In this document: one piece after another, positions 1 to 6,016 of the stretch
Position numbering within the stretch: the stretch's first letter is position 1
How the letters are laid out: every line of letters starts with the position of its first letter
Assembly: GCA_948530865.1 (NCBI GenBank)
Contig: CAOTKV010000022.1
Location: forward strand, 1-17,209
Length of the DNA: 17,209 bases
Direction: 5' to 3'
DNA from: an uncultured Clostridia bacterium
GTDB lineage: Bacteria; Bacillota; Clostridia; TANB77; CAG-508
Notes under the pieces: generated by a model
Databases searched by the model: none
What the model was told of the DNA's origin: nothing
Seen by the model: only the letters and a program-made list of their open reading frames with translations
Made by a program: the position numbers and the translations under genes

Positions 1-207
1 TATAGACCACAATTCTATTTCAGAACAACAGACGTTACAGGTGTTATTGATTTACCAGCTGGTGTTGAAATGGTTATGCCAGGTGATAACGTTTCAATGA
101 CAATCGAATTAATTACACCAATCGCTATCGAAAAAGGACTAAGATTCGCTATCCGTGAAGGTGGTAGAACAGTTGGTTCTGGTGTAGTTGCTGATATTAT
201 TGAATAA
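1..207 (+). CDS. tuf: Elongation factor Tu, C-terminal 68 residues (partial)
   Basis: Only the 3' end lies in the window; frame 1 is open from base 1 to the TAA at 205-207. The translated segment is the C-terminal beta-barrel (domain III) of EF-Tu: YRPQFYFRTTDVTG, then PGDNVSM, RFAIREGGRTVGSG and the usual end GVVADIIE. EF-Tu carries aminoacyl-tRNA to the ribosome as a GTP complex in the cytosol; domain III contacts the tRNA acceptor and T arms. Codon choice (ATC, GCT, CGT, GGT) is more selective than in the neighbouring genes, as expected for a very highly expressed gene. A strong terminator follows directly. The GTPase domain lies upstream and cannot be checked here. Identification is essentially certain. 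Confidence 0.97.
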   Translation, partial: YRPQFYFRTTDVTGVIDLPAGVEMVMPGDNVSMTIELITPIAIEKGLRFAIREGGRTVGSGVVADIIE

Positions 208-231
208 TTTAAAAATAGATAATATTAATAT

Positions 232-268
232 AAGAGTTTCCTAGAGTTACTAGGAAGCTCTTTTTTTG
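232..268 (+). terminator. Rho-independent terminator of tuf
   Basis: An 11-bp stem is formed by 234-244 (GAGTTTCCTAG) and 250-260 (CTAGGAAGCTC), with one G-U pair, a five-base loop AGTTA, and two further A-T pairs at the base. It is followed by a run of seven T. It lies 26 bases after the tuf stop codon and separates tuf from the next gene. Confidence 0.93.
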
Positions 269-278
269 TCGATAGCTA

Positions 279-307
279 TTTACAATGATTAAATTTTCGT
301 ATAGAAT
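279..307 (+). promoter_or_regulatory. Candidate sigma-A promoter for the 343-1098 gene
   Basis: TTTACA at 279-284 and TAGAAT at 302-307 are separated by exactly 17 bases. The -10 box ends 35 bases before the ATG, leaving room for a short leader with an AAGGA ribosome binding site at 329-333. This is read from the sequence only. Confidence 0.6.
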
Positions 308-342
308 ATAAATGATATTTATATAGAAAAGGAATTGGAATT

Positions 343-1098
343 ATGGAAAAATCTGAATTTAAAAGTTTATTAAAAGAAATAAGATCTGAGCTAAATATGA
401 ATAAAAATATGCTAGATAAAGTTTTAAATGAAGAAATGTGCAGAGGAAATTCTATAAATTTACAAAAAATTGCAAATATAATTAGAGAATATGAAAATTT
501 TGAAGATTTTAGTCAAGAAAACAAAAAAGTAGCAGTATGTTATTCTGGTAATCCTGAAATTACAATAACATATATATTAGATTCAATCATATATAATAAT
601 AATATTACATTATGTGCAAAAGAATATAGAAGATTTAATAGTATTCTAGTGGATTGTATAAAAGAAGCTTTTGTAAATTGTAACGTAGAAAATAAATGGA
701 TTAATTATGATGATAGTTATAATGAAGTATATTTAAAAGATAATAGCAGATTTTTTGATAGGCTTGTTTATGTTGGTGATTATTTTGAATATGCACAGTT
801 TAAAGCTTTTGTAAAAAGAGAGGTTGAATATAACAATTTCGGTTCTGTAAAGCTTTTTATAAATCAAGTAGAATATAAAGACGAATATAAAAAAATAATA
901 AACTACTCTAGTAGAGAAAATATTTTTTTAGAAGTATATGATGATATACACGAATTTATAAATGAAAGTAGAGATGAGAACTTTTCTGTAGTTTTTGGTG
1001 ATATGGATATTTTAAAAACTGTAAGAAAAGAATTAAAAGGAGAAATGCTATTTAATGCTTTTCCTTATGATGATTATAAATTTACAATAAATAGATAA
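343..1098 (+). CDS. Protein of unknown function, possibly a reduced aldehyde-dehydrogenase-like fold
   Basis: A 251-residue protein between tuf and plsX, with its own apparent promoter and an AAGGA site nine bases before the ATG. No signal peptide or membrane segment is visible. Residues about 1-50 are charged and probably helical. From about residue 61 a stretch (KKVAVCYSGNPEITITYI, then a small linker and a long helix ending around CIKEAF) resembles in layout the nucleotide-binding segment of aldehyde dehydrogenases or gamma-glutamyl phosphate reductases (hydrophobic strand, GNPE, helix, second strand). I see no catalytic Cys/Glu pair typical of ALDH, so if related it is reduced and probably not a dehydrogenase. 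In many Bacillota the genes before plsX are rpmF or fapR; neither is here. The coding call is secure, the fold suggestion is weak. Confidence 0.85.
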   Translation: MEKSEFKSLLKEIRSELNMNKNMLDKVLNEEMCRGNSINLQKIANIIREYENFEDFSQENKKVAVCYSGNPEITITYILDSIIYNNNITLCAKEYRRFNSILVDCIKEAFVNCNVENKWINYDDSYNEVYLKDNSRFFDRLVYVGDYFEYAQFKAFVKREVEYNNFGSVKLFINQVEYKDEYKKIINYSSRENIFLEVYDDIHEFINESRDENFSVVFGDMDILKTVRKELKGEMLFNAFPYDDYKFTINR

Positions 1099-1134
1099 AA
1101 ATATTGACCTAGTGGTCGAATTACAATAAAACTA

Positions 1135-1163
1135 TTGATTTTTTTTAACAAAGACTTTACAAT
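1135..1163 (+). promoter_or_regulatory. Candidate sigma-A promoter for plsX
   Basis: TTGATT (1135-1140) and TACAAT (1158-1163) are 17 bases apart, 35 bases before the plsX start. A GACC/GGTC inverted repeat lies just upstream at 1106-1117. The ribosome binding site AGGAGGG is at 1184-1190, seven bases before the TTG start. Confidence 0.55.
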
Positions 1164-1197
1164 GTTATTGTCTATATTGTTTTAGGAGGGTATCAAC

Positions 1198-2217
1198 TTG
1201 AAAATATTATTAGACGCAATGGGAGGAGATAACGCACCAGATGCTGTTATTAAAGGTGCAGTTAAAGCATCAAAAGAAATAGATTCAGAAATTATATTAA
1301 TAGGAAATGAGCAAATTATAAATTCTAAAGTTAAAGAATTTTATGGAAAAGATAAAATATCAAATTTAACAAATAAGATTACTATTAAACATACTACTGA
1401 ATCAATTGAAATGGAAGATGTTCCAACTGTTGCAATAAAACATAAAAAAGATTCTTCTATGGTAGTAGGATTTAAAATGTTAAAAGAAGGCGAAGGAGAT
1501 GTATTTATTTCAGCAGGAAATTCTGGTGCATTATTAACTGGTGCAACATTACTTGTTGGAAGGATAAAAGGAATTGATAGACCAGCAATTGCTCCAATGT
1601 TGCCAGCTTATAAAAAGAGCTTTATGCTTATGGATGCTGGTGCTAACACAAATTGCAAGCCATTAAATCTAGTACAATTCGCTCAAATGTCTACAATATA
1701 TTTAAAAAATACTTTTGGAATAGAAAATCCAAAAGTTGGATTGTTAAATATAGGAACTGAAGAAACAAAAGGTAATGATTTAGTGAAAGAAACATATAAC
1801 TTATTAAAAGAGCATGGTGAAGAATATGGAGTTAACTTTGTAGGAAATGTTGAAGGAAGAGATTGTTTCTCAGGTGAAGTAGATAGTGTTATAACAGATG
1901 GTTTTACAGGAAATGTATTTTTGAAGACTACAGAAGGTCTTGGAAAACTTGTAAAAAGAAATTTAACAGAATGTTTGAAAAGAAATGTTCTTACAACCTT
2001 AGGATCTATTCCATGTCTTCCTGCTATAAAGAAATTTGCTAAAACAATGGATTATAAAGAGTATGGTGGAGCACTATTTTTAGGAGTAAAAAAACCAGTA
2101 GTTAAAGCTCATGGAAGTAGCGATGAATACTTATTCTATTTTACAATAAAACAGGCTGAAAACTTTGTAAAAAGCGGTGCTGTAGAGAAGATGAAGAATG
2201 AATTCGAAAAAAGCTAA
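1198..2217 (+). CDS. plsX: Phosphate acyltransferase PlsX
   Basis: A 339-residue protein, the usual PlsX length. PlsX makes acyl-phosphate from acyl-ACP and phosphate; PlsY then uses the acyl-phosphate to start phospholipid synthesis at the membrane. The family signatures are clear: MKILLDAMGGDNAPDAVIKG at the N-terminus, AGNSGALL near residue 107, DRPAIAPMLP near 127, and DAGAN followed by CKPLNLVQFAQM near 146. The C-terminal part has YKEYGGALFLGVKKPVVKAHG, also typical. The start is TTG, chosen because AGGAGGG lies seven bases upstream and the family N-terminus begins exactly there. It is followed 81 bases later by acpP, which encodes its acyl-carrier partner. Nothing looks damaged. Confidence 0.97.
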   Translation: MKILLDAMGGDNAPDAVIKGAVKASKEIDSEIILIGNEQIINSKVKEFYGKDKISNLTNKITIKHTTESIEMEDVPTVAIKHKKDSSMVVGFKMLKEGEGDVFISAGNSGALLTGATLLVGRIKGIDRPAIAPMLPAYKKSFMLMDAGANTNCKPLNLVQFAQMSTIYLKNTFGIENPKVGLLNIGTEETKGNDLVKETYNLLKEHGEEYGVNFVGNVEGRDCFSGEVDSVITDGFTGNVFLKTTEGLGKLVKRNLTECLKRNVLTTLGSIPCLPAIKKFAKTMDYKEYGGALFLGVKKPVVKAHGSSDEYLFYFTIKQAENFVKSGAVEKMKNEFEKS

Positions 2218-2236
2218 AAAATGCTTGACAATTCAT

Positions 2237-2264
2237 TTAACATATAATAAAACTAGAGTATAAT
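2237..2264 (+). promoter_or_regulatory. Candidate promoter before acpP
   Basis: TTAACA (2237-2242) and TATAAT (2259-2264) are 16 bases apart, 34 bases before the acpP ATG. A perfect TTGACA at 2225-2230 also occurs but sits 12 and 28 bases from the two TATAAT boxes (2243-2248 and 2259-2264), so it is not well spaced with either. An own promoter would allow ACP to be made in excess of PlsX. Confidence 0.45.
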
Positions 2265-2298
2265 TTTTTATGATTATTAAGAAGGAGGTATAATATAT

Positions 2299-2538
2299 AT
2301 GAATACTGAGGAAGTTTTTGAAAAAATAAAAGAAATTATTGTTGAACAACTTGGTGTAGCTGAAACTTCAGTAACAATGGAAGCATCTTTTATAGATGAT
2401 TTAGGAGCTGATTCTTTAGATATAGTTGAATTGGTTATGGCTTTAGAAGAAGAATTTGATATTGAAATTCCAGATGCTGATGCTGAAAAAGTTGTTACTG
2501 TTGGAGATGTAGTAGAATATATCAAAGAAAATGTTTAA
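2299..2538 (+). CDS. acpP: Acyl carrier protein
   Basis: A 79-residue, very acidic helical protein of standard ACP length. Ser39 in the motif GADSLD is the site for the 4'-phosphopantetheine arm that carries growing acyl chains during fatty acid synthesis. The sequence around helix II (DSLDIVELVMALEEEFDIEI) and the ending VGDVVEYIKENV match the family. GGAGGT is eight bases before the ATG. It follows plsX and is closed by a strong terminator, so plsX-acpP is a transcription unit, probably with an additional internal promoter. An open frame on the opposite strand here is only a shadow of this gene. Confidence 0.97.
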   Translation: MNTEEVFEKIKEIIVEQLGVAETSVTMEASFIDDLGADSLDIVELVMALEEEFDIEIPDADAEKVVTVGDVVEYIKENV

Positions 2539-2555
2539 TAAATAAAATAATATTT

Positions 2556-2588
2556 AAGAAAGGCAGAATTTCTTGCCTTTCTTTTTTT
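2556..2588 (+). terminator. Rho-independent terminator of plsX-acpP
   Basis: A perfect 10-bp stem is formed by AAGAAAGGCA (2556-2565) and TGCCTTTCTT (2574-2583), with an eight-base loop and a T run continuing to 2588. It lies 17 bases after the acpP stop codon. Confidence 0.93.
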
Positions 2589-2606
2589 AACATAAAAATT
2601 TGTATC

Positions 2607-2635
2607 TTGTAAATAATAATAAATAATGATAAAAT
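2607..2635 (+). promoter_or_regulatory. Candidate sigma-A promoter for the rnc operon
   Basis: TTGTAA (2607-2612) and TAAAAT (2630-2635) are 17 bases apart, directly after the acpP terminator and 27 bases before the rnc start. The region between terminator and gene is otherwise plain AT-rich sequence. Confidence 0.5.
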
Positions 2636-2662
2636 AGTTAAAGTTATTAAGGAGGTGAAAAA

Positions 2663-3367
2663 GTGGAAACTAATTTAGAAATATTAGAAAAAGAGATTGG
2701 ATATACTTTTAAAAATAAAAGCTTATTAAGAACAGCATTAACTCATACTTCATATGCATATGAAAATAAAGTAAAAAGTTATGAGAGATTAGAATATTTA
2801 GGAGATAGTATATTAGAATTTATAAGTAGCAAATATTTATTTGAGAATTATGAAAGATTATCTGAAGGAGAGATGACTAAAGTTAGAGCTTATAGTGTGT
2901 GTGAAGATACTTTATTTCAAATTGCTTCGAAGCATAATTTTAGTGATTTCTTATATCTAGGAAAAAGTGAAAGAACTTCTAAAGATAATAAGAAAGCAAT
3001 ATTAGCAGATTCAGTAGAAGCAGTAATTGCTGCAATATATTTAGATTCTAAAGATATTAATATTGTTCAAAAGTTTATATTAGATAATATAAAAGATTTT
3101 GTTGAATTTGGAAGTAATAATGTAGGTATTAAGGATTATAAAACTGTACTTCAAGAAATGCTTCAAGTTCATGGAGAAGTATTAATACAGTATAGTATTA
3201 TAAAAGAAGAAGGACCAGATCATAATAAATCTTTTACAGCAGAAGTAAAGTGTGATGGAAAAAGTCTAGCAATTGGTTCAGGAAGAAGTAAAAAAGCAGC
3301 AGAAACAGAAGCAGCAAGGAAAGCAATAGATTTATTAAAGAATGGAGGTATATCAAGTGAAAAGTAA
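2663..3367 (+). CDS. rnc: Ribonuclease III
   Basis: A 234-residue protein of normal bacterial RNase III size. The endonuclease domain (about residues 5-150) carries the signature ERLEYLGDS at 41-49 with the metal-binding acidic residues E44 and D48, and the second pair D116 and E119 in ILADSVEAVIAAIY. The double-stranded RNA-binding domain follows at about 157-227, ending in the basic GSGRSKKAAETEAARKA helix. It cuts structured rRNA precursors and other double-stranded RNA as a dimer. The GTG start is supported by GGAGGTGA at 2651-2658. Its last 11 bases overlap the start of the radical SAM gene, so the two are translationally coupled. Confidence 0.97.
   Translation: METNLEILEKEIGYTFKNKSLLRTALTHTSYAYENKVKSYERLEYLGDSILEFISSKYLFENYERLSEGEMTKVRAYSVCEDTLFQIASKHNFSDFLYLGKSERTSKDNKKAILADSVEAVIAAIYLDSKDINIVQKFILDNIKDFVEFGSNNVGIKDYKTVLQEMLQVHGEVLIQYSIIKEEGPDHNKSFTAEVKCDGKSLAIGSGRSKKAAETEAARKAIDLLKNGGISSEK
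3344..3349 (+). promoter_or_regulatory. Ribosome binding site deciding the radical SAM start
   Basis: GGAGGT inside the 3' end of rnc lies seven bases before the GTG at 3357. The in-frame ATG at 3342 overlaps this site and has no binding site of its own, so GTG at 3357 is the better start. Confidence 0.8.
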
Positions 3368-4445
3368 AAAACAATATATTATACCAATATTTGTACCACA
3401 TTTAGGATGTCCTAATGATTGTACATTTTGCAATCAAAGGAAAATTAGTGGACAGTTAAAAAATGTAACTGAAAATGATGTTAGAGATACAATAGAGTTT
3501 TATCTAAAAAATTTCAAAGAGAAAAATTCATATATTGAAGTTGCATTTTATGGGGGAAGTTTTACAGGAATAGATGTTGAAATTCAAGAAAAATTACTTC
3601 AAACCGCATATGAGTATGTAAAAAATAAATCTATTGATGGTATAAGAATATCAACAAGACCAGATTATATTAGTAAACCAATATTAAAAAGATTGAAAAA
3701 ATATAAAGTTAAAACAATAGAACTTGGAGTACAATCAACAAATGATTATGTTTTAAAATCATGTAAAAGAGGTCATACATATCAAGATGTAGTAAATGCA
3801 TCTAAGCTAATTAGAAGATTTGGATTTAATTTAGGACATCAAATGATGGTTGGATTACCAGAAAGCTCAGAACAGGATGATTTAAAAACTGCAAATGATT
3901 TAATAAAATTAAAACCTAAAATGATTAGAATTTATCCAGTACTTGTTATAAAAGATACAGAATTAGAACAAGAATATAAAAATGGAAATTATGAACCATT
4001 AACAGTAAATCAAGCAGTGGAAAGATGTAAAGAATTATGTTATTTATTTGGTAAAAAGAAGATTGATATAATTCGTATTGGTTTGCAAAATACAGATACA
4101 ATTTGTTCACCAACAAATAATGGAAGTGAAGTAGTTGCAGGTCCATATCATGAAACATTTAGACAATTAGTAGAATCTTCAATATATTATGATTCAATTG
4201 TAGAAAAAATAAAGAAGATAAATACTAAAGCAAAAGAAATTACAATAACTGTAAATCCACAAAATGTTAATAATGCTGTAGGATATAAAAGAGAAAACAT
4301 TAATAAAATAAAAGAAATGTATGATTTAGATGTTGAAGTAAGACAAGATATAAGGCAACCATTAGAAAAGATAGACATTGAAGTTTCTAAGAAATATAAA
4401 GATTTTATTGATGATAAAGAAACTGTTACTTCAAAAAGAAAATAA
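3357..4445 (+). CDS. Elp3-like radical SAM protein without an acetyltransferase domain
   Basis: With the GTG start this is 362 residues. The radical SAM iron-sulfur motif is C18-x3-C22-x2-C25 (CPNDCTFC), preceded by IPIFVPHLG. Further motifs of the Elp3-like branch are FYGGSFTGI, RISTRPDYI, TIELGVQS and HQMMVGLP. The C-terminal GNAT domain of true Elp3 is absent; the last 70 residues look like a small alpha/beta appendage. Genes of this type are commonly found just after rnc and before smc in Clostridia; their substrate is not established. Here smc is not the next gene. Coupling to rnc by an 11-base overlap suggests co-expression. The family call is firm, the function is unknown. An RNA-modifying role is only inference from Elp3. 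Confidence 0.9.
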   Translation: MKSKKQYIIPIFVPHLGCPNDCTFCNQRKISGQLKNVTENDVRDTIEFYLKNFKEKNSYIEVAFYGGSFTGIDVEIQEKLLQTAYEYVKNKSIDGIRISTRPDYISKPILKRLKKYKVKTIELGVQSTNDYVLKSCKRGHTYQDVVNASKLIRRFGFNLGHQMMVGLPESSEQDDLKTANDLIKLKPKMIRIYPVLVIKDTELEQEYKNGNYEPLTVNQAVERCKELCYLFGKKKIDIIRIGLQNTDTICSPTNNGSEVVAGPYHETFRQLVESSIYYDSIVEKIKKINTKAKEITITVNPQNVNNAVGYKRENINKIKEMYDLDVEVRQDIRQPLEKIDIEVSKKYKDFIDDKETVTSKRK

Positions 4446-4446
4446 T

Positions 4447-5322
4447 ATGAATAAAAAATATGAAAACACTGATACTATTTGTATGAGTGTTTTTGTGTTT
4501 TTTTATGAATTAATTTTAATAGTTATAGGATGTTTAATGGCAGCATTTGGAACAGCAGAGTTTTTACTTCCAAATCAGTTATCTAGTGGTGGATTTGCAG
4601 GTATTGCAACAATTGTATATTATTTATTTAAAGTTCAAATGGGAACAACTATATTAATTTTAAATATACCATTATTTATACTTGGATATTTAAAGCTTGG
4701 AAAAGGTTTTGTTATAAAAACAGTTATTGCAACAATTTTATATTCAAAATTTATTGATATATTTGAAAACTTTAGTGTATTTACAAATGATAGATTATTA
4801 TCATGCTTATATGGTGGAATATTAATTGGAATAGGTTTAGCATTGGTTTTAAAAGCAAATGCATCAACAGGAGGAACAGATTTAATTGCATATATTGTTC
4901 AAGAGTATAAAAATGATATAAAAATGAGTAATATTATTATGTTTGTAGATATATTTGTTGTTTTGGCTAATATAATAACATTTAGAGAAATTGAAATAGG
5001 ATTATATTCTGCTATTGCTATATTTATTGTTGGTAAGATGTTAGATATTGTTTTTGAAGGAATAAATTTTTCGAAACTAATTTATATAATTTCAGACAAA
5101 TCTGAAGAAATAATTGAAAATATCAATTTAGAAGCCAATAAGGGAGCAACAGCACTTTATGGTCAAGGAAGTTTTAGCAAACAAAATAAGATGATAATAA
5201 TGTGTGTAACTAAAAGAAGAGGTGTAGAAAAAATAAAAAAAATAACTAAGAAAATAGATTCTAAGTCATTTATAATAATTACTGATGCAAGAGAAGTATA
5301 TGGATTAGGTTTTAAAAATTAA
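4447..5322 (+). CDS. YitT-family membrane protein (DUF161 plus DUF2179)
   Basis: A 291-residue integral membrane protein. The N-terminal two thirds hold about five hydrophobic segments beginning near residue 14 (SVFVFFYELILIVIGC) with the family signatures GTAEFLLPNQLSSGGFAGIA and LKANASTGGTDLIA. The last 80 residues form the cytosolic DUF2179 domain, with GATALYGQGSFS, the IIMCVT strand and the ending FIIITDAREVYGLGF. The function of the family is not settled. I chose ATG at 4447 because it lies one base after the preceding stop codon and starts just before the first membrane segment; a start at 4378 would overlap the radical SAM gene by 68 bases. Its ribosome binding site is weak, which fits coupling. 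The stop overlaps that of the convergent regulator by four bases with no terminator between. Confidence 0.9.
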   Translation: MNKKYENTDTICMSVFVFFYELILIVIGCLMAAFGTAEFLLPNQLSSGGFAGIATIVYYLFKVQMGTTILILNIPLFILGYLKLGKGFVIKTVIATILYSKFIDIFENFSVFTNDRLLSCLYGGILIGIGLALVLKANASTGGTDLIAYIVQEYKNDIKMSNIIMFVDIFVVLANIITFREIEIGLYSAIAIFIVGKMLDIVFEGINFSKLIYIISDKSEEIIENINLEANKGATALYGQGSFSKQNKMIIMCVTKRRGVEKIKKITKKIDSKSFIIITDAREVYGLGFKN

Positions 5323-5531
5323 TTGTGTGGTTTTCGTTCATCTGTATCTCCAATAATATAATCAATACTAGTATTATACACTTTAGCAAGTTTTATTAAA
5401 ATTTTTAGTGGAATTGGTCTTTTTAAAGACTCATAAAGAGAATAAAGTTCACGAGATATTTCTAATTTTTTAGAAATATCTTCTTGTGTTAAATTATGTT
5501 CAATTCTTAATTCTTTAATTCTATTATACAT
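5319..5531 (-). CDS. Small Cro/C1-type (XRE) transcriptional regulator 1
   Basis: A 70-residue protein made almost entirely of a helix-turn-helix domain: RIKELRIEHNLTQEDISKKL followed by the recognition helix region ISRELYSLYES, then LKILIKLAKVYNTSIDYIIGDTD. It has no effector or dimerisation domain beyond this. ATG at 5531 is preferred over the in-frame TTG at 5537, because GGAGGG (complement of 5539-5544) is seven bases before the ATG and touches the TTG. It is about half identical to the adjacent regulator at 5605-5838, which indicates an old duplication. A well-formed promoter with an inverted repeat over its -10 box lies directly upstream, suggesting self-repression. Targets are unknown. 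Confidence 0.88.
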   Translation of the reverse strand: MYNRIKELRIEHNLTQEDISKKLEISRELYSLYESLKRPIPLKILIKLAKVYNTSIDYIIGDTDERKPHN

Positions 5532-5538
5532 ATACAAA

Positions 5539-5544
5539 CCCTCC
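5539..5544 (-). promoter_or_regulatory. Ribosome binding site deciding the start of XRE regulator 1
   Basis: On the minus strand this reads GGAGGG. It lies seven bases before the ATG at 5531 but only one base before the in-frame TTG at 5537, so it supports the ATG. Confidence 0.75.
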
Positions 5545-5552
5545 AGAAAACT

Positions 5553-5567
5553 GTATAGAAATTATAC
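5553..5567. promoter_or_regulatory. Candidate operator over the -10 box of XRE regulator 1
   Basis: GTATA-GAAAT-TATAC is a perfect inverted repeat with five-base arms and a five-base spacer. It covers the whole -10 box of the minus-strand promoter. Small Cro/C1-type regulators usually bind short palindromes of this kind, so self-repression is a reasonable inference; binding is not shown by the sequence. Confidence 0.45.
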
Positions 5568-5589
5568 CGTTTTTTGAATGATTTTGCAA
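5561..5589 (-). promoter_or_regulatory. Promoter of XRE regulator 1
   Basis: On the minus strand TTGCAA (5589-5584) and TATAAT (5566-5561) are 17 bases apart, with the -10 box 29 bases before the ATG. This is one of the best consensus promoters in the window. Confidence 0.7.
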
Positions 5590-5604
5590 TTAGGTATTTC
5601 GACA

Positions 5605-5838
5605 TTATTCTTTTTTCTTGGCTTCTGGGTATCTTTTGGAAACATCAGTTAAGTCAACAAGATAATCTATACTTGTATTATAAAATTCTGCTAAGATTTT
5701 TAATAAATCAACTGGAATATCTCTTTTACCAGTTTCATATAAACTATATTGTGGTCTAGTAATCTTTAACAATTTAGCAACTTTTTCTTGAGATAAATCA
5801 TTATCTTCTCTTAAATCTTTTAAACGTCTTAAATGCAT
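5605..5838 (-). CDS. Small Cro/C1-type (XRE) transcriptional regulator 2
   Basis: A 77-residue protein consisting of a helix-turn-helix domain: LRRLKDLREDNDLSQEKVAKLL, then ITRPQYSLYETGKRDIP, then LLKILAEFYNTSIDYLVDLTD and a short basic tail (EAKKKE). The shared YNTSIDY block and equal spacing show that it is a paralogue of the neighbour at 5319-5531. AGGGAG (complement of 5845-5850) lies six bases before the ATG. It is 73 bases upstream of regulator 1 on the same strand, and regulator 1 has its own promoter in that gap, so the two can be expressed separately. Divergent from the ogg gene, so it may control that operon as well as itself; this is inference from position. Confidence 0.9.
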   Translation of the reverse strand: MHLRRLKDLREDNDLSQEKVAKLLKITRPQYSLYETGKRDIPVDLLKILAEFYNTSIDYLVDLTDVSKRYPEAKKKE

Positions 5839-5902
5839 ATTTTTCTCCCTCTTAAAGAATTATTATTTGAAAATATTCTATCATGTATACAAACAAATAC
5901 AC

Positions 5903-5932
5903 TATTGTTGTGCTTATTTGAATACAACAATA
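5903..5932. repeat. Inverted repeat between XRE regulator 2 and ogg
   Basis: TATTGTTGT (5903-5911) and ACAACAATA (5924-5932) are perfect nine-base arms with a 12-base spacer. It lies in the 178-base divergent region, about 65 bases upstream of the regulator 2 start and 18 bases upstream of the -35 box of ogg. It is a candidate binding site for a dimeric regulator; there is no T run that would suggest a terminator. Confidence 0.55.
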
Positions 5933-5949
5933 CTTGGTTTAAAATTCTA

Positions 5950-5978
5950 TTGATTATTTATTCAAATTGTAATAAAAT
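5950..5978 (+). promoter_or_regulatory. Candidate sigma-A promoter for the ogg-addB-alr run
   Basis: TTGATT (5950-5955) and TAAAAT (5973-5978) are 17 bases apart, 38 bases before the ogg start codon. It is the only good plus-strand promoter I see before the six closely spaced genes that follow. Confidence 0.55.
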
Positions 5979-6016
5979 ACAAGTGATAGATTAGAGCATT
6001 TGAGAGGTTAATTAAA

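Noticed and set aside
2225..2248. TTGACA and TATAAT before acpP read as one promoter
   Set aside because: The two boxes are only 12 bases apart, too close for sigma-A; TTAACA with the second TATAAT is better spaced.
2277..2525. Minus-strand open frame of 82 codons over acpP
   Set aside because: It is antisense to an unmistakable acyl carrier protein and has a low-complexity Ser/Thr/Ile composition typical of a shadow frame.
3946..4378. Two minus-strand open frames (3946-4158 and 4187-4378)
   Set aside because: Both are antisense to the radical SAM gene and have the Leu/Phe/Tyr-rich composition of shadows.
5574..5759. Plus-strand open frame of 61 codons
   Set aside because: It lies antisense to the conserved helix-turn-helix gene at 5605-5838, has no ribosome binding site, and reads as hydrophobic shadow sequence.
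5319..5838. Toxin-antitoxin or prophage repressor module
   Set aside because: No toxin-like, integrase or structural phage gene lies nearby; both small genes are helix-turn-helix proteins and all surrounding genes are chromosomal housekeeping types.
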